Source: Tannerellaceae bacterium (GTDB lineage: Bacteria; Bacteroidota; Bacteroidia; Bacteroidales; Tannerellaceae). Taken from it: a stretch of DNA of 13,226 bases. The translations under genes were made by a program, and so were the position numbers. Location: NCBI GenBank assembly GCA_031280645.1, contig JAITGL010000009.1:1-13226 (forward strand). The letters are read 5' to 3'. Positions 7,252-13,226 of the stretch are shown here, piece after piece; positions within the stretch are counted from its first letter, which is position 1; each line of letters opens with the position of its first letter. The notes under the pieces are model-generated. The model saw only the letters and a list, made by a program, of their open reading frames with translations, made no database searches and was not told where the DNA came from.

Positions 7252-7881
7252 ATGCTGACGATAGGAAAATACAGTTACATATCCCCGTGTTATGCCGGGC
7301 CACTGCCGCCCGAAGCGCAAGCTTATTGCAATGCAAGCGGCATTGACTTGGGAGGCTTGTATCGGAGTCTTGCCATTGATTATCCCAAATTTTTCAAGAT
7401 GGATCGCCTCTCTAAACTTGGCTTCCTTGCTGCCGAGCTACTTCCGGCAAGAGAAAAAGAAAATGGATCCGGCGTTATTGAAGATTGCTCCGTTGTATGC
7501 TTCAACAGCAGCGCATCGCTCGAAGCCGACATGGCTTACTCAAAAACAATCGAACCGGAGCATTTCTTTCCAAGTCCTTCTCTCTTTGTTTACACATTGC
7601 CGAGCATAGTCACGGGCGAGATAGCTATCCGACACAGGCTAAGAGGTGAAACCTCGTTTTACGTATCGCGCGAATGGAATGCAAAGTTCGTTGCCGATAC
7701 AGTTAAGCAGATATTTGCCGCGGGCGGCTCGCAGTCGGTCATAGCTGCATGGCTCGAATGTGAGAGCAATAACTTTGAAGTATTCATGATGCTTGTTAAT
7801 AACAGCGGCGAAGGTAGCCCATTCTCGGCCGAGACAGCCGACGCATTAATAACCGACTTACGCATATACAATAACTTTTAA
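7252..7881 (+). CDS. Half-length ketosynthase-like protein, no catalytic cysteine
   Basis: A 209-residue protein that looks like only the N-terminal half of a ketosynthase (the Ketoacyl-synt_2 / PF13723 type, recognised from memory). SVVCFNSSASLEADMAYSKT (80-99), FFPSPSLFVYTLPSIVTGEIA (105-125) and GETSFYVSREWNAKFVADTV (132-151) correspond to the strand, dimer and nucleophile regions of the thiolase fold. Where Ala-Cys would stand there is Ser-Arg-Glu-Trp, so it cannot be a condensing enzyme. It may be a regulatory or structural partner of the preceding ketosynthase. ATG 7252 is preferred over TTG 7228, which lies inside the previous gene; GGAAAA precedes it weakly. The frame ends cleanly and closely spaced genes flank it, so it is probably a real family member and not a fragment. 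Confidence 0.72.
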   Translation: MLTIGKYSYISPCYAGPLPPEAQAYCNASGIDLGGLYRSLAIDYPKFFKMDRLSKLGFLAAELLPAREKENGSGVIEDCSVVCFNSSASLEADMAYSKTIEPEHFFPSPSLFVYTLPSIVTGEIAIRHRLRGETSFYVSREWNAKFVADTVKQIFAAGGSQSVIAAWLECESNNFEVFMMLVNNSGEGSPFSAETADALITDLRIYNNF

Positions 7882-7894
7882 CCCAATTAATACA

Positions 7895-8152
7895 ATGGAC
7901 GAATTGATTTTAGAACTCAAACATGAGATAATACAGGCTTTAAACCTCGAAGAAGTAACTCCAGGCGACATCGGCAACGATGATCCTCTCTTTGGCGACG
8001 GCCTTGGCCTCGACTCTATCGACGCTCTTGAACTCATCGTACTTATGGAGAAAAAATACGGGATTAAATTAACCGACCCTTCGCAAGGGCGCGACATATT
8101 CCGCTCGGTTCGCATCATGGCCGAATACATTCAGGCTAACAGAACAAAGTGA
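7895..8152 (+). CDS. Acyl carrier protein, second copy
   Basis: An 85-residue ACP with the phosphopantetheine serine at Ser41 in GDGLGLDSIDALELIVLMEKK. The DSID motif and the run of hydrophobic residues after it are typical of ACPs dedicated to secondary pathways. It differs from the first ACP (DSLDFVDI), so it is not a recent duplicate. It sits 13 bases after the half-length ketosynthase-like gene and directly before the third ketosynthase/partner pair, which suggests it serves that pair. It resembles the pairing of the two ACPs in known aryl polyene clusters (ApeE/ApeF). Confidence 0.93.
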   Translation: MDELILELKHEIIQALNLEEVTPGDIGNDDPLFGDGLGLDSIDALELIVLMEKKYGIKLTDPSQGRDIFRSVRIMAEYIQANRTK

Positions 8153-8223
8153 AAGTAATAACAGATATTGCGGCGAGCGCACAACCGTTTCAAATATCTC
8201 TCAGAATTATATTTAAGCTGTGA
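8149..8223 (+). other. 24-codon frame bridging the gap between ACP 2 and ketosynthase 3
   Basis: The only sizeable gap inside the operon (8153-8219) is spanned by one open frame. It starts at a GTG overlapping the ACP stop (GTGA, 8149-8152) and ends with a TGA overlapping the GTG start of the next gene (GTGA, 8220-8223). It would encode 24 residues with a basic, hydrophobic end (SLRIIFKL). It could pass ribosomes across the gap or be chance. I see no family for it. Confidence 0.25.
8163..8199 (+). repeat. Inverted repeat in the gap before ketosynthase 3
   Basis: AGATATT (8163-8169) and AATATCT (8193-8199) are a perfect 7-bp inverted repeat with a 23-base spacer. The stem is AT-rich and no T-run follows, so it is not a good terminator. 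It might shape the mRNA just ahead of the GTG start at 8220. Chance is a serious alternative. Confidence 0.25.
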
Positions 8224-9419
8224 AAGATATATACATAACCGGGATGGGAATAATCTCCGCCCTTGGTGTCGGATGTGAGGCTACTTTGGCTGCTTTACGA
8301 AGGCGACAAACGGGTATCGCTCCCGTAAAGAGGCTCGAAACGTTGCACAGGGAGTTTCCTATTGGCGAAGTTGATCTTTCAGACGGGGCGATGAGAACTA
8401 TGATAGGATTACCAACAAAAGCCGTAACAACCCGATCATCGCTCATGGCCGCGATTGCCGTGAGAGAGGCTTTGGAGAGCGCGGGGATATGCGCCGGATG
8501 CGATTACGGAGGTAAGCCCGTTGCATTAGTATCGGGTACTACAGTCGGCGGAATGGACATGAGCGAACGTTATTATCGTAACTTTCTCGACGGGCCGGAG
8601 CATAGCGCGTATATCTCAACGCACGATTGCGGCTCATGTACCGAACTTACAGCCGACTATTTCGGAATATTCTCTCTCCTTCAAACCATATCTACCGCCT
8701 GCTCCTCGGCGGCAAACGCTATACTTACCGGCGCAGAACTGATACTCGACGGACGGGCAGGCATCGTCGTTGCGGGAGGAAGCGAATGTTTAACAAAGTT
8801 CCACCTCAACGGCTTCGCTACCCTGATGATACTTGACCGCGAGCCTTGTAAACCATTCGACGCACGTCGCGGAGGTCTCAATCTCGGAGAAGGAGCAGCT
8901 TACGTCGTTCTGGAAGCTGCCGATACCGTCAAACGTCGCAACACCACGCCTATTTGTCGCCTCGGCGGTTGGGCCAATACCTGCGACGCTTTTCACCAAA
9001 CGGCCTCCTCTCCGCTTGGCAACGGCGCACGAATGTCGATGCTCGAAGCCCTTGGCCAAGCCGGTCTCGCTCCCGCCGACATCGACTACGTGAACGCCCA
9101 CGGAACAGGTACAGCTAACAATGATCTTAGCGAAGGCTTGGCCATTGAGGCTGTTTTCGGCAAGAAACTGCCGCCCGTATCGTCAACCAAATCGTTTACT
9201 GGGCATACAACCAGCGCGGCGGGAGGCATCGAAGCTATCATTTCGATAATGGCATTGGAACATGGCTTTATTCCGGCCAATCTTCACTTCCAGACACCGA
9301 TGGAGGAGTTGCAGTTTTGTCCGTCGACAGGCGAGGAGGGGGTTAAGCTTCGGCATGTACTCTCTAATTCCTTCGGCTTCGGAGGAAACGATACATCGCT
9401 TATCTTTTCGGAACTATGA
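8220..9419 (+). CDS. Beta-ketoacyl-ACP synthase, third of three (ApeO-like)
   Basis: Full-length ketosynthase of 399 residues with an intact active site: Cys161 in STACSSAANAI, His294 in NAHGTGTANND, and Lys324/His329 in STKSFTGHTTSAAGG. SNSFGFGGND lies near the end. The start is GTG at 8220; the N-terminus MKDIYITGMGIISALG aligns with the usual first strand, so no later start is needed. It overlaps the next gene, a cysteine-less ketosynthase-like protein, by 4 bases. This is the classic ketosynthase/chain-length-factor gene pair, and it matches the ApeO-ApeC heterodimer reported for aryl polyene assembly. I therefore infer that it is the main elongating ketosynthase. Confidence 0.9.
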   Translation: MKDIYITGMGIISALGVGCEATLAALRRRQTGIAPVKRLETLHREFPIGEVDLSDGAMRTMIGLPTKAVTTRSSLMAAIAVREALESAGICAGCDYGGKPVALVSGTTVGGMDMSERYYRNFLDGPEHSAYISTHDCGSCTELTADYFGIFSLLQTISTACSSAANAILTGAELILDGRAGIVVAGGSECLTKFHLNGFATLMILDREPCKPFDARRGGLNLGEGAAYVVLEAADTVKRRNTTPICRLGGWANTCDAFHQTASSPLGNGARMSMLEALGQAGLAPADIDYVNAHGTGTANNDLSEGLAIEAVFGKKLPPVSSTKSFTGHTTSAAGGIEAIISIMALEHGFIPANLHFQTPMEELQFCPSTGEEGVKLRHVLSNSFGFGGNDTSLIFSEL

Positions 9420-10462
9420 ACAATAACGTATATCTGCTCGATGCCAAACAAATCTCGGCTCAGAAACCCCTGAGCGAAGATTGGACGGATAATCCACTTC
9501 TCCTCTACCCTACCCCATCAGCGTTCGTTGCGGCAATCGACTCCGATTATACTCCCTGCTTCTCTCCCAACCTACGGAGACGCTTGGGCAAGCTGCTAAA
9601 GCGCGCCCTACTTGTGTCGCGAACGGTGATGGAGTCAACCGGCATTGCTTGTCCCGACGCCATACTTACCGGTACTGGACTCGGATGTGTTGAAAACACG
9701 GAGCTATTTCTCGAAGCCATGACCTTTGAGGGCGAAGACTGCCTCAAGCCGACCAACTTCATGCAATCAACCCATAATACAATAGGCTCCCTAATCGCCA
9801 TAGAAACACATTGCCACGGATACAACACAACCTACGCTCACAAAGGCGTATCATTTGAATCCGCCCTCCTCGACGCCTTTATTCGCATAAGCTGCGGAGG
9901 CATCAGTAACGCCCTTGTCGGCTCCTACGACGAAATGACTCCGCATTACCGCATCCTCCTCAATCGCACTGACTATCCCGGCAATTGTTACTTCGGGAGC
10001 GAAGCTGCCGTTAGCGCCATGCTCGCATCCGAACCATTGCCCGATCGCAAACCTCTTTGCCACATCCAAGCCGTAGAGATGTGCTACGGAACATCGCTTC
10101 AATGCGTAACCGATTCCCTCTGCCGCCTGCTCGACCGAGCAAGCTGTACAATGGGCGATATTCAGTCTGTAATGACCGGCCTGAATGGTAGTAAGGACAA
10201 CGACACCGTGTACCGGAACGTTGCCTCGGAGCTGTTCGCTAACAAGCCACTACTGCAATACAAGCATCTGTTCGGCGAAGCTTATGCCGTTTCGGGACTT
10301 GGCGTGTATGCAACGGCCGTATGCCTCAACCGGGGTAGAACGCCGGGCTTTATGTTTGCCGGTGAAGATTGTAAGGAGGAGGCGGAGATTAAGAATATCC
10401 TGTTTTACAATCATAGCGGAGGTAAAAATCATGCCTTCATACTAATGTCGTCATGCGAGTAA
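9416..10462 (+). CDS. Cysteine-less ketosynthase-like chain-length-factor protein (ApeC-like)
   Basis: A 348-residue thiolase-fold protein. DAILTGTGLGCVENTE (81-96), PTNFMQSTHNTIGSLIAIE (112-130) and GYNTTYAHKGVSFESALLDA (135-154) follow the ketosynthase plan. The nucleophile position holds His-Lys-Gly in place of Ala-Cys, and the conserved NAHGT and TGH histidine motifs are not visible; MTGLNGSKDND occupies the former region. It should therefore be catalytically silent and act as partner of the ketosynthase just upstream, helping to set chain length. Its ATG overlaps the upstream stop (ATGA), which favours equal synthesis of both subunits. Its own stop lies inside the first codons of the next gene (10-base overlap). 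The ApeC assignment is by context and architecture. Confidence 0.8.
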   Translation: MNNNVYLLDAKQISAQKPLSEDWTDNPLLLYPTPSAFVAAIDSDYTPCFSPNLRRRLGKLLKRALLVSRTVMESTGIACPDAILTGTGLGCVENTELFLEAMTFEGEDCLKPTNFMQSTHNTIGSLIAIETHCHGYNTTYAHKGVSFESALLDAFIRISCGGISNALVGSYDEMTPHYRILLNRTDYPGNCYFGSEAAVSAMLASEPLPDRKPLCHIQAVEMCYGTSLQCVTDSLCRLLDRASCTMGDIQSVMTGLNGSKDNDTVYRNVASELFANKPLLQYKHLFGEAYAVSGLGVYATAVCLNRGRTPGFMFAGEDCKEEAEIKNILFYNHSGGKNHAFILMSSCE

Positions 10463-10806
10463 TCATTGCCTTTGCTGCTGCCCAAAGTCTGCTGCTCGCC
10501 GCCGGACAAGTATTACTAAAGATAGGGTTGGAAAAGATGGGTAGCCTGTCGTTGTCGTGGAAGTTTCTTGTATCGCAGCTCGGTAACTGGCCGCTGGCCG
10601 CCGCGGGGGGATGTATGGGCGGAGCAACGCTGCTGTGGATGTACATGCTACGGCGGTTTGAGTTCGGAGTGGTTTATCCGATGACGAGCCTCGGATACGT
10701 ATTCGGCATGATAGCCGCGGCAGCGGTGTTTAACGAACATATTTCGGCAACGAGATGGATAGGCGTGGCATTGGTAATAGCCGGTGTGGTATTAATTGCG
10801 AAGTAA
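10453..10806 (+). CDS. Small four-helix EamA/SMR-like inner-membrane protein
   Basis: A 117-residue, very hydrophobic protein with four predicted membrane segments, about 4-24, 45-66, 70-92 and 97-116. The last reads RWIGVALVIAGVVLIAK, the ending typical of half-size drug/metabolite transporters (EamA, EmrE/ArnE-like). The first helix has QVLLKIGL, resembling the Q/K-containing start of that superfamily. Such proteins work as dimers to move or flip small hydrophobic molecules or lipid-linked intermediates. In this cluster it might flip the polyene or a lipid carrier, which is inference. It overlaps the chain-length-factor gene by 10 bases and is followed after 24 bases by the LolA-like gene. 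Confidence 0.78.
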   Translation: MRVIIAFAAAQSLLLAAGQVLLKIGLEKMGSLSLSWKFLVSQLGNWPLAAAGGCMGGATLLWMYMLRRFEFGVVYPMTSLGYVFGMIAAAAVFNEHISATRWIGVALVIAGVVLIAK

Positions 10807-10830
10807 TCATATATTAAAAAAATAAGAACC

Positions 10831-11469
10831 GTGAAGAAACAAGTTTTACTATTGATGATCGCTTGGGCAAGCATCACTACCGCCCAAGACTACCGGGAGG
10901 CCTCGCCCGATCAACAAAAGCAAATGCTGGAGCGAATCACAGGCGCATCGTCCCAGATGAAGTCGCTAACATGTGATTTTGAACAAACAAAAGAGCTCTC
11001 AATCCTAAACGAGAAAATGACCTCAAAGGGACGGATGTACTACCGAAACGATCGCTGCGTGCGCTGGGAATACACTTCGCCGTATGCCTACACTTTTGTG
11101 TTCAACAACAACCGCATCCTCATGACGCAGGCCGATGGCAAACGAAGCGTTACCGACATCAAGTCGAACAATCTATTCCAAGAAATAGTTAAGATAATGA
11201 TAAGTAGCATCGACGGCAGCGGACTAACCGACTCAAAGAGTTTCACCTCAAAGTTCTTTATAAACGGTAATTCCCCAATCGTAACGCTCACCCCATTACG
11301 TAAAGACGTGCGACAAATGTTCGCATCTATCAAGCTATTTTTCAACTCCGTCGACTACTCCGTCGACACTGTCATAATGGAAGAAAGCAACGGAGATTCA
11401 ACCACCATCCAACTAATCGGCAAACGATACAATGAAACCATCAATCACACTATGTTCGCTATTGATTAA
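10831..11469 (+). CDS. LolA-like periplasmic lipid/lipoprotein carrier protein
   Basis: A 212-residue exported protein starting at GTG. The signal peptide is MKKQVLLLMIAWASITTA with likely cleavage before Gln19. The mature part follows the LolA/LolB fold: LTCDFEQTKELSILNEKMTS, then SKGRMYYRNDRCVRWEY with the aromatic, basic features seen in LolA relatives, and further beta strands. LolA homologues are regular members of aryl polyene clusters, where they are thought to help carry the lipid-bound pigment across the periplasm to the outer membrane. It is probably a dedicated paralogue and not the housekeeping LolA. Its 3' end overlaps the lipoprotein gene by 38 bases, so the two are likely co-translated. 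Confidence 0.85.
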   Translation: MKKQVLLLMIAWASITTAQDYREASPDQQKQMLERITGASSQMKSLTCDFEQTKELSILNEKMTSKGRMYYRNDRCVRWEYTSPYAYTFVFNNNRILMTQADGKRSVTDIKSNNLFQEIVKIMISSIDGSGLTDSKSFTSKFFINGNSPIVTLTPLRKDVRQMFASIKLFFNSVDYSVDTVIMEESNGDSTTIQLIGKRYNETINHTMFAID

Positions 11470-11908
11470 CCTGCTGCTACTCACAAGCTGCGGCTCGCAC
11501 ACCTTAATGGGCCCGCGTACCTATCCCAACCTGGAGCGCACTCCGCGATATCGCATAGAAATAAATCATCCGCAAGGCAGTTTTTCGGGCATGCTCATAA
11601 TAAGGAAAGTGTCACGCACGGAATGGAGAGGTAGCCTCGTGAATGAATTTGGCATCAAGGTCTTTGATATAGTATCGCCAGACAGATACACATGCAAGCT
11701 ACAAAACATTATTCCGTTCATAAGCCGATGGTACATACGATCCACCATAACCGACGACTTCCGATATCTACTCTGGGATGGCAACGAAGGCGTTCACCGA
11801 TCAGGTAAGCAAATAGACAAGCTGCCTAACGGTACCATAGTCCTTACCAACACAAGGAGGAAGATTGAGTATATCCTCCATCCCATTTATGACAATGATC
11901 GTCGCTAA
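11432..11908 (+). CDS. Outer-membrane-type lipoprotein of the pigment operon
   Basis: A 158-residue protein with a lipoprotein signal: MKPSITLCSLLINLLLLTSC, the lipobox being Leu17-Thr-Ser-Cys20, with Gly and Ser following. The mature part is rich in beta strand (YRIEINHPQGSFSGMLIIRK, EWRGSLVNEFGIKVFDI) and contains many basic and aromatic residues, as in LolB-like or DUF3261-like lipoproteins. I cannot fix the family by eye. Coupled to the LolA-like gene by a 38-base overlap, it may be the LolB-type acceptor that receives the lipidated product. It overlaps the following gene by about 20 bases. Confidence 0.78.
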   Translation: MKPSITLCSLLINLLLLTSCGSHTLMGPRTYPNLERTPRYRIEINHPQGSFSGMLIIRKVSRTEWRGSLVNEFGIKVFDIVSPDRYTCKLQNIIPFISRWYIRSTITDDFRYLLWDGNEGVHRSGKQIDKLPNGTIVLTNTRRKIEYILHPIYDNDRR

Positions 11909-13010
11909 TCTCTTCCGCATACTGTACACCACCCCCGACAGCACTGGCAGCCTCAACTGCACCGTAGCCCTCGACGCCGATAATCCCATCTACGGGATGC
12001 ACTTTCCTGGCAATCCTGTTACGCCCGGCGTATGCCTCATAAAGGCATGTAAGGAATTAATGGAGATCCACTCCGGGCGGCGAATGTTTCTCCGCCGGCT
12101 GGTTAATGTAAAGTTTCTTGCCGTTATTAGTCCCGCCGAGCACAGCATAATACGTTTTACCTTCACAAAGATCGACAGGAGCGACAGCGTCTATATTTGC
12201 ACCGGAACGATTCAAGGAATGAACGGCGAAACATTCGCAAAGCTAAAGCTTGAGTTCGACATCGCACCAGCCACTCTCGACCAACGCATGGAGCAGGCCG
12301 GAATATGCCTCGTAATCCCAACCTACAACCACGCCCCCTTTCTCCGGCAAGTACTCGACGAGGCCCTAAGCCGGTGCGCCAATGTTATTGTCGTTGACGA
12401 TGGATCAACCGACAACACTCCTGAAGTTCTCGCTTCCTTTGACAAACGCATCGACATCATCACCCTGCCCCGCAATCGAGGTAAAGGACAAGCCCTATGG
12501 CAAGGTATGAAGCAAGCCATTGCCGCCGGATATCGCTACGCCCTAACAATGGACTCCGACGGACAACACTCGCCAGCAGACATTGAAGGTTTCGTTGACG
12601 CCATTGAAACTAATCCGGGAGCCATGATTGCCGGCGCACGTACCCTCCGCGAAGAGAACATGCCCTCAGGCAATCGTTTTGCCAACCGGTTCTCCAACTT
12701 CTGGTTCAGGCTCCAAACCGGCTTCCGTCTGCCCGACACCCAATGCGGCTTCCGCCTCTATCCTCTCGACCACATATGTCGCATTCCCCCTGCCGGAGCA
12801 CGATACGAAACCGAACTTGCCTGGCTCCTCCGCCTCTCATGGCGTAATGTTCCTATAATTTCTATCCCTGTCACAGTTGACTACCTCCCACGCAGCCAAC
12901 GCCCCTCCCACTATCGTCGCTTCACCGACTTCATGCGCATCAGTCTACTCAATTCCGTAATGTGCTTTGTAGCCGTAAGTATTTGGGCGCGCAGGAGGTT
13001 TAGTGGATGA
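11889..13010 (+). CDS. Fusion: FabZ/ApeI-like dehydratase domain plus family 2 glycosyltransferase
   Basis: A 373-residue two-domain protein (from ATG 11889). Residues about 1-125 are a FabZ/FabA-like hotdog domain with NPIYGMHFPGNPVTPGV; His38 in HFPG is the expected catalytic histidine, so this half looks active as a 3-hydroxyacyl-ACP dehydratase. From about 138 a GT2 domain follows, dolichyl-phosphate-mannose-synthase-like: LVIPTYNHAPFL, VVDDGSTDN (Asp170-171), MDSDGQH (Asp222, Asp224), DTQCGFRLY and ETELAWLL (Glu308). The hydrophobic C-terminal segment (SLLNSVMCFVAVSIWA) may touch the membrane. The start is uncertain: TTG 11865 has a good AAGGAGG four bases upstream, and ATG 11895 is also possible. 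The dehydratase would serve chain assembly; the glycosyltransferase may attach sugar to the product or its lipid anchor (inferred). It is the last operon gene seen; 42 bases later lies a group II intron end. Confidence 0.83.
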   Translation: MTMIVANLFRILYTTPDSTGSLNCTVALDADNPIYGMHFPGNPVTPGVCLIKACKELMEIHSGRRMFLRRLVNVKFLAVISPAEHSIIRFTFTKIDRSDSVYICTGTIQGMNGETFAKLKLEFDIAPATLDQRMEQAGICLVIPTYNHAPFLRQVLDEALSRCANVIVVDDGSTDNTPEVLASFDKRIDIITLPRNRGKGQALWQGMKQAIAAGYRYALTMDSDGQHSPADIEGFVDAIETNPGAMIAGARTLREENMPSGNRFANRFSNFWFRLQTGFRLPDTQCGFRLYPLDHICRIPPAGARYETELAWLLRLSWRNVPIISIPVTVDYLPRSQRPSHYRRFTDFMRISLLNSVMCFVAVSIWARRRFSG

Positions 13011-13052
13011 TGTAAACGAAGTCATTGCTGTCCGGTAAAATAAATCCGGCGA

Positions 13053-13226
13053 ATCGAGTAGGCGAAACGGGATTATTTCCCGTTTCGTCCTCTCACACCA
13101 CCCGGCACACCGTTCGATACCAGGGCGGTTCCTTACTTACGATACAATTTTACGATAACAATCCATAAGAATAGAATAATTGGCACGTTTTAAACTGTCA
13201 TTGTTCAATGCTCTATGAAGAATAAA
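13053..13226 (-). mobile_element. 3' end of a group II intron (partial, runs off the window)
   Basis: Read on the minus strand, this segment shows the 3' architecture of a bacterial group II intron. A domain V-like hairpin (13129-13097) begins with ACCGCCC pairing to GGGTGGT. It has an upper stem capped by GAAC and a two-base bulge on the 3' arm, with a CGC-type triad in the lower stem; one extra unpaired base in that stem may mean slight decay. A domain VI-like hairpin (13094-13056) follows, with a perfect 10-bp upper stem (13063-13072 with 13078-13087) and a basal stem GAG-AGG/CCT-A-CTC. The bulged A (13059) is the expected branch point, six or seven bases before the end. The intron would end in GAT or GATT at 13053 or 13052. 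The rest lies beyond 13226. Confidence 0.85.
13137..13226 (-). CDS. C-terminal end of probable group II intron-encoded protein (partial)
   Basis: The minus strand is open from the window edge to a TAA at 13139-13137, giving the last 29 residues of a protein (ending SILMDCYRKIVS). It stops a few bases upstream of the domain V-like hairpin, where the reverse transcriptase/maturase gene of a group II intron normally ends inside domain IV. The fragment is basic, with an LKRANYS stretch plausible for the C-terminal endonuclease or DNA-binding part, but it is too short to name the family by itself. The assignment rests on position. Confidence 0.55.
   Translation of the reverse strand, partial: FILHRALNNDSLKRANYSILMDCYRKIVS

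Noticed and set aside
7252..7881. Half-length ketosynthase-like gene as a pseudogene
   Set aside because: The frame is uninterrupted, tightly spaced with its neighbours, and resembles a known short ketosynthase-like family.
13030..13050. CCGG...CCGG inverted repeat after the last operon gene as a terminator
   Set aside because: The stem is only four base pairs with a ten-base AT loop and no T-run, so it is too weak to call.
1..13226. CRISPR array, tRNA or rRNA genes
   Set aside because: I saw no regularly spaced direct repeats and no tRNA- or rRNA-like sequence on either strand.

Overview
The window carries most of one long, tightly packed plus-strand operon (about 349-13010) that looks like an aryl polyene / flexirubin-type pigment pathway from a member of the Bacteroidota, possibly Bacteroidales. 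The evidence for the phylum is the flavobacterial-like aromatic ammonia-lyase, the AT-rich translation starts that mostly lack Shine-Dalgarno sequences, a TAnnTTTG-type -7 box upstream of the first gene, and the gene content itself. The species cannot be named from the sequence.

Layout: 1-348 is an AT-rich leader with a terminator-like hairpin and a candidate promoter. Then follow an aromatic amino acid (probably tyrosine) ammonia-lyase, a FabG-type ketoreductase, a FabB/FabF-type ketosynthase, an acyl carrier protein (ACP), a class I methyltransferase, a hotdog dehydratase-like protein, a FadM/YbgC-type thioesterase, a second ketosynthase, a half-length ketosynthase-like protein without a nucleophile, a second ACP, a third ketosynthase, a full-length ketosynthase-like protein without the cysteine (chain-length-factor type), a small four-helix EamA/SMR-like membrane protein, a LolA-like periplasmic protein, a lipoprotein, and a fusion of a FabZ/ApeI-type dehydratase with a family 2 glycosyltransferase. 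Nearly all junctions are overlaps or gaps under 30 bases. The exception is a 67-base gap before the third ketosynthase, which is itself spanned by a 24-codon frame with GTGA overlaps at both ends.

Proposed working (inference from the families): the lyase turns tyrosine into 4-coumarate, which becomes the aryl starter. Ketosynthases, ketoreductase and the two dehydratase-type hotdog proteins extend and dehydrate it on the ACPs to a conjugated polyene. The methyltransferase decorates the aryl head. The thioesterase, LolA-like protein, lipoprotein, membrane protein and glycosyltransferase serve release, lipid attachment and transport to the outer membrane. A CoA/ACP ligase, an acyltransferase and an MMPL-type exporter, usual members of such clusters, are not in the window.

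The last ~175 bases hold, on the minus strand, the 3' end of a group II intron: domain V-like and domain VI-like hairpins, a bulged branch-point adenosine, and the last 29 codons of what is probably its encoded protein. It sits about 42 bases past the end of the glycosyltransferase gene and points into the operon. The intron body and anything beyond it lie outside the window.
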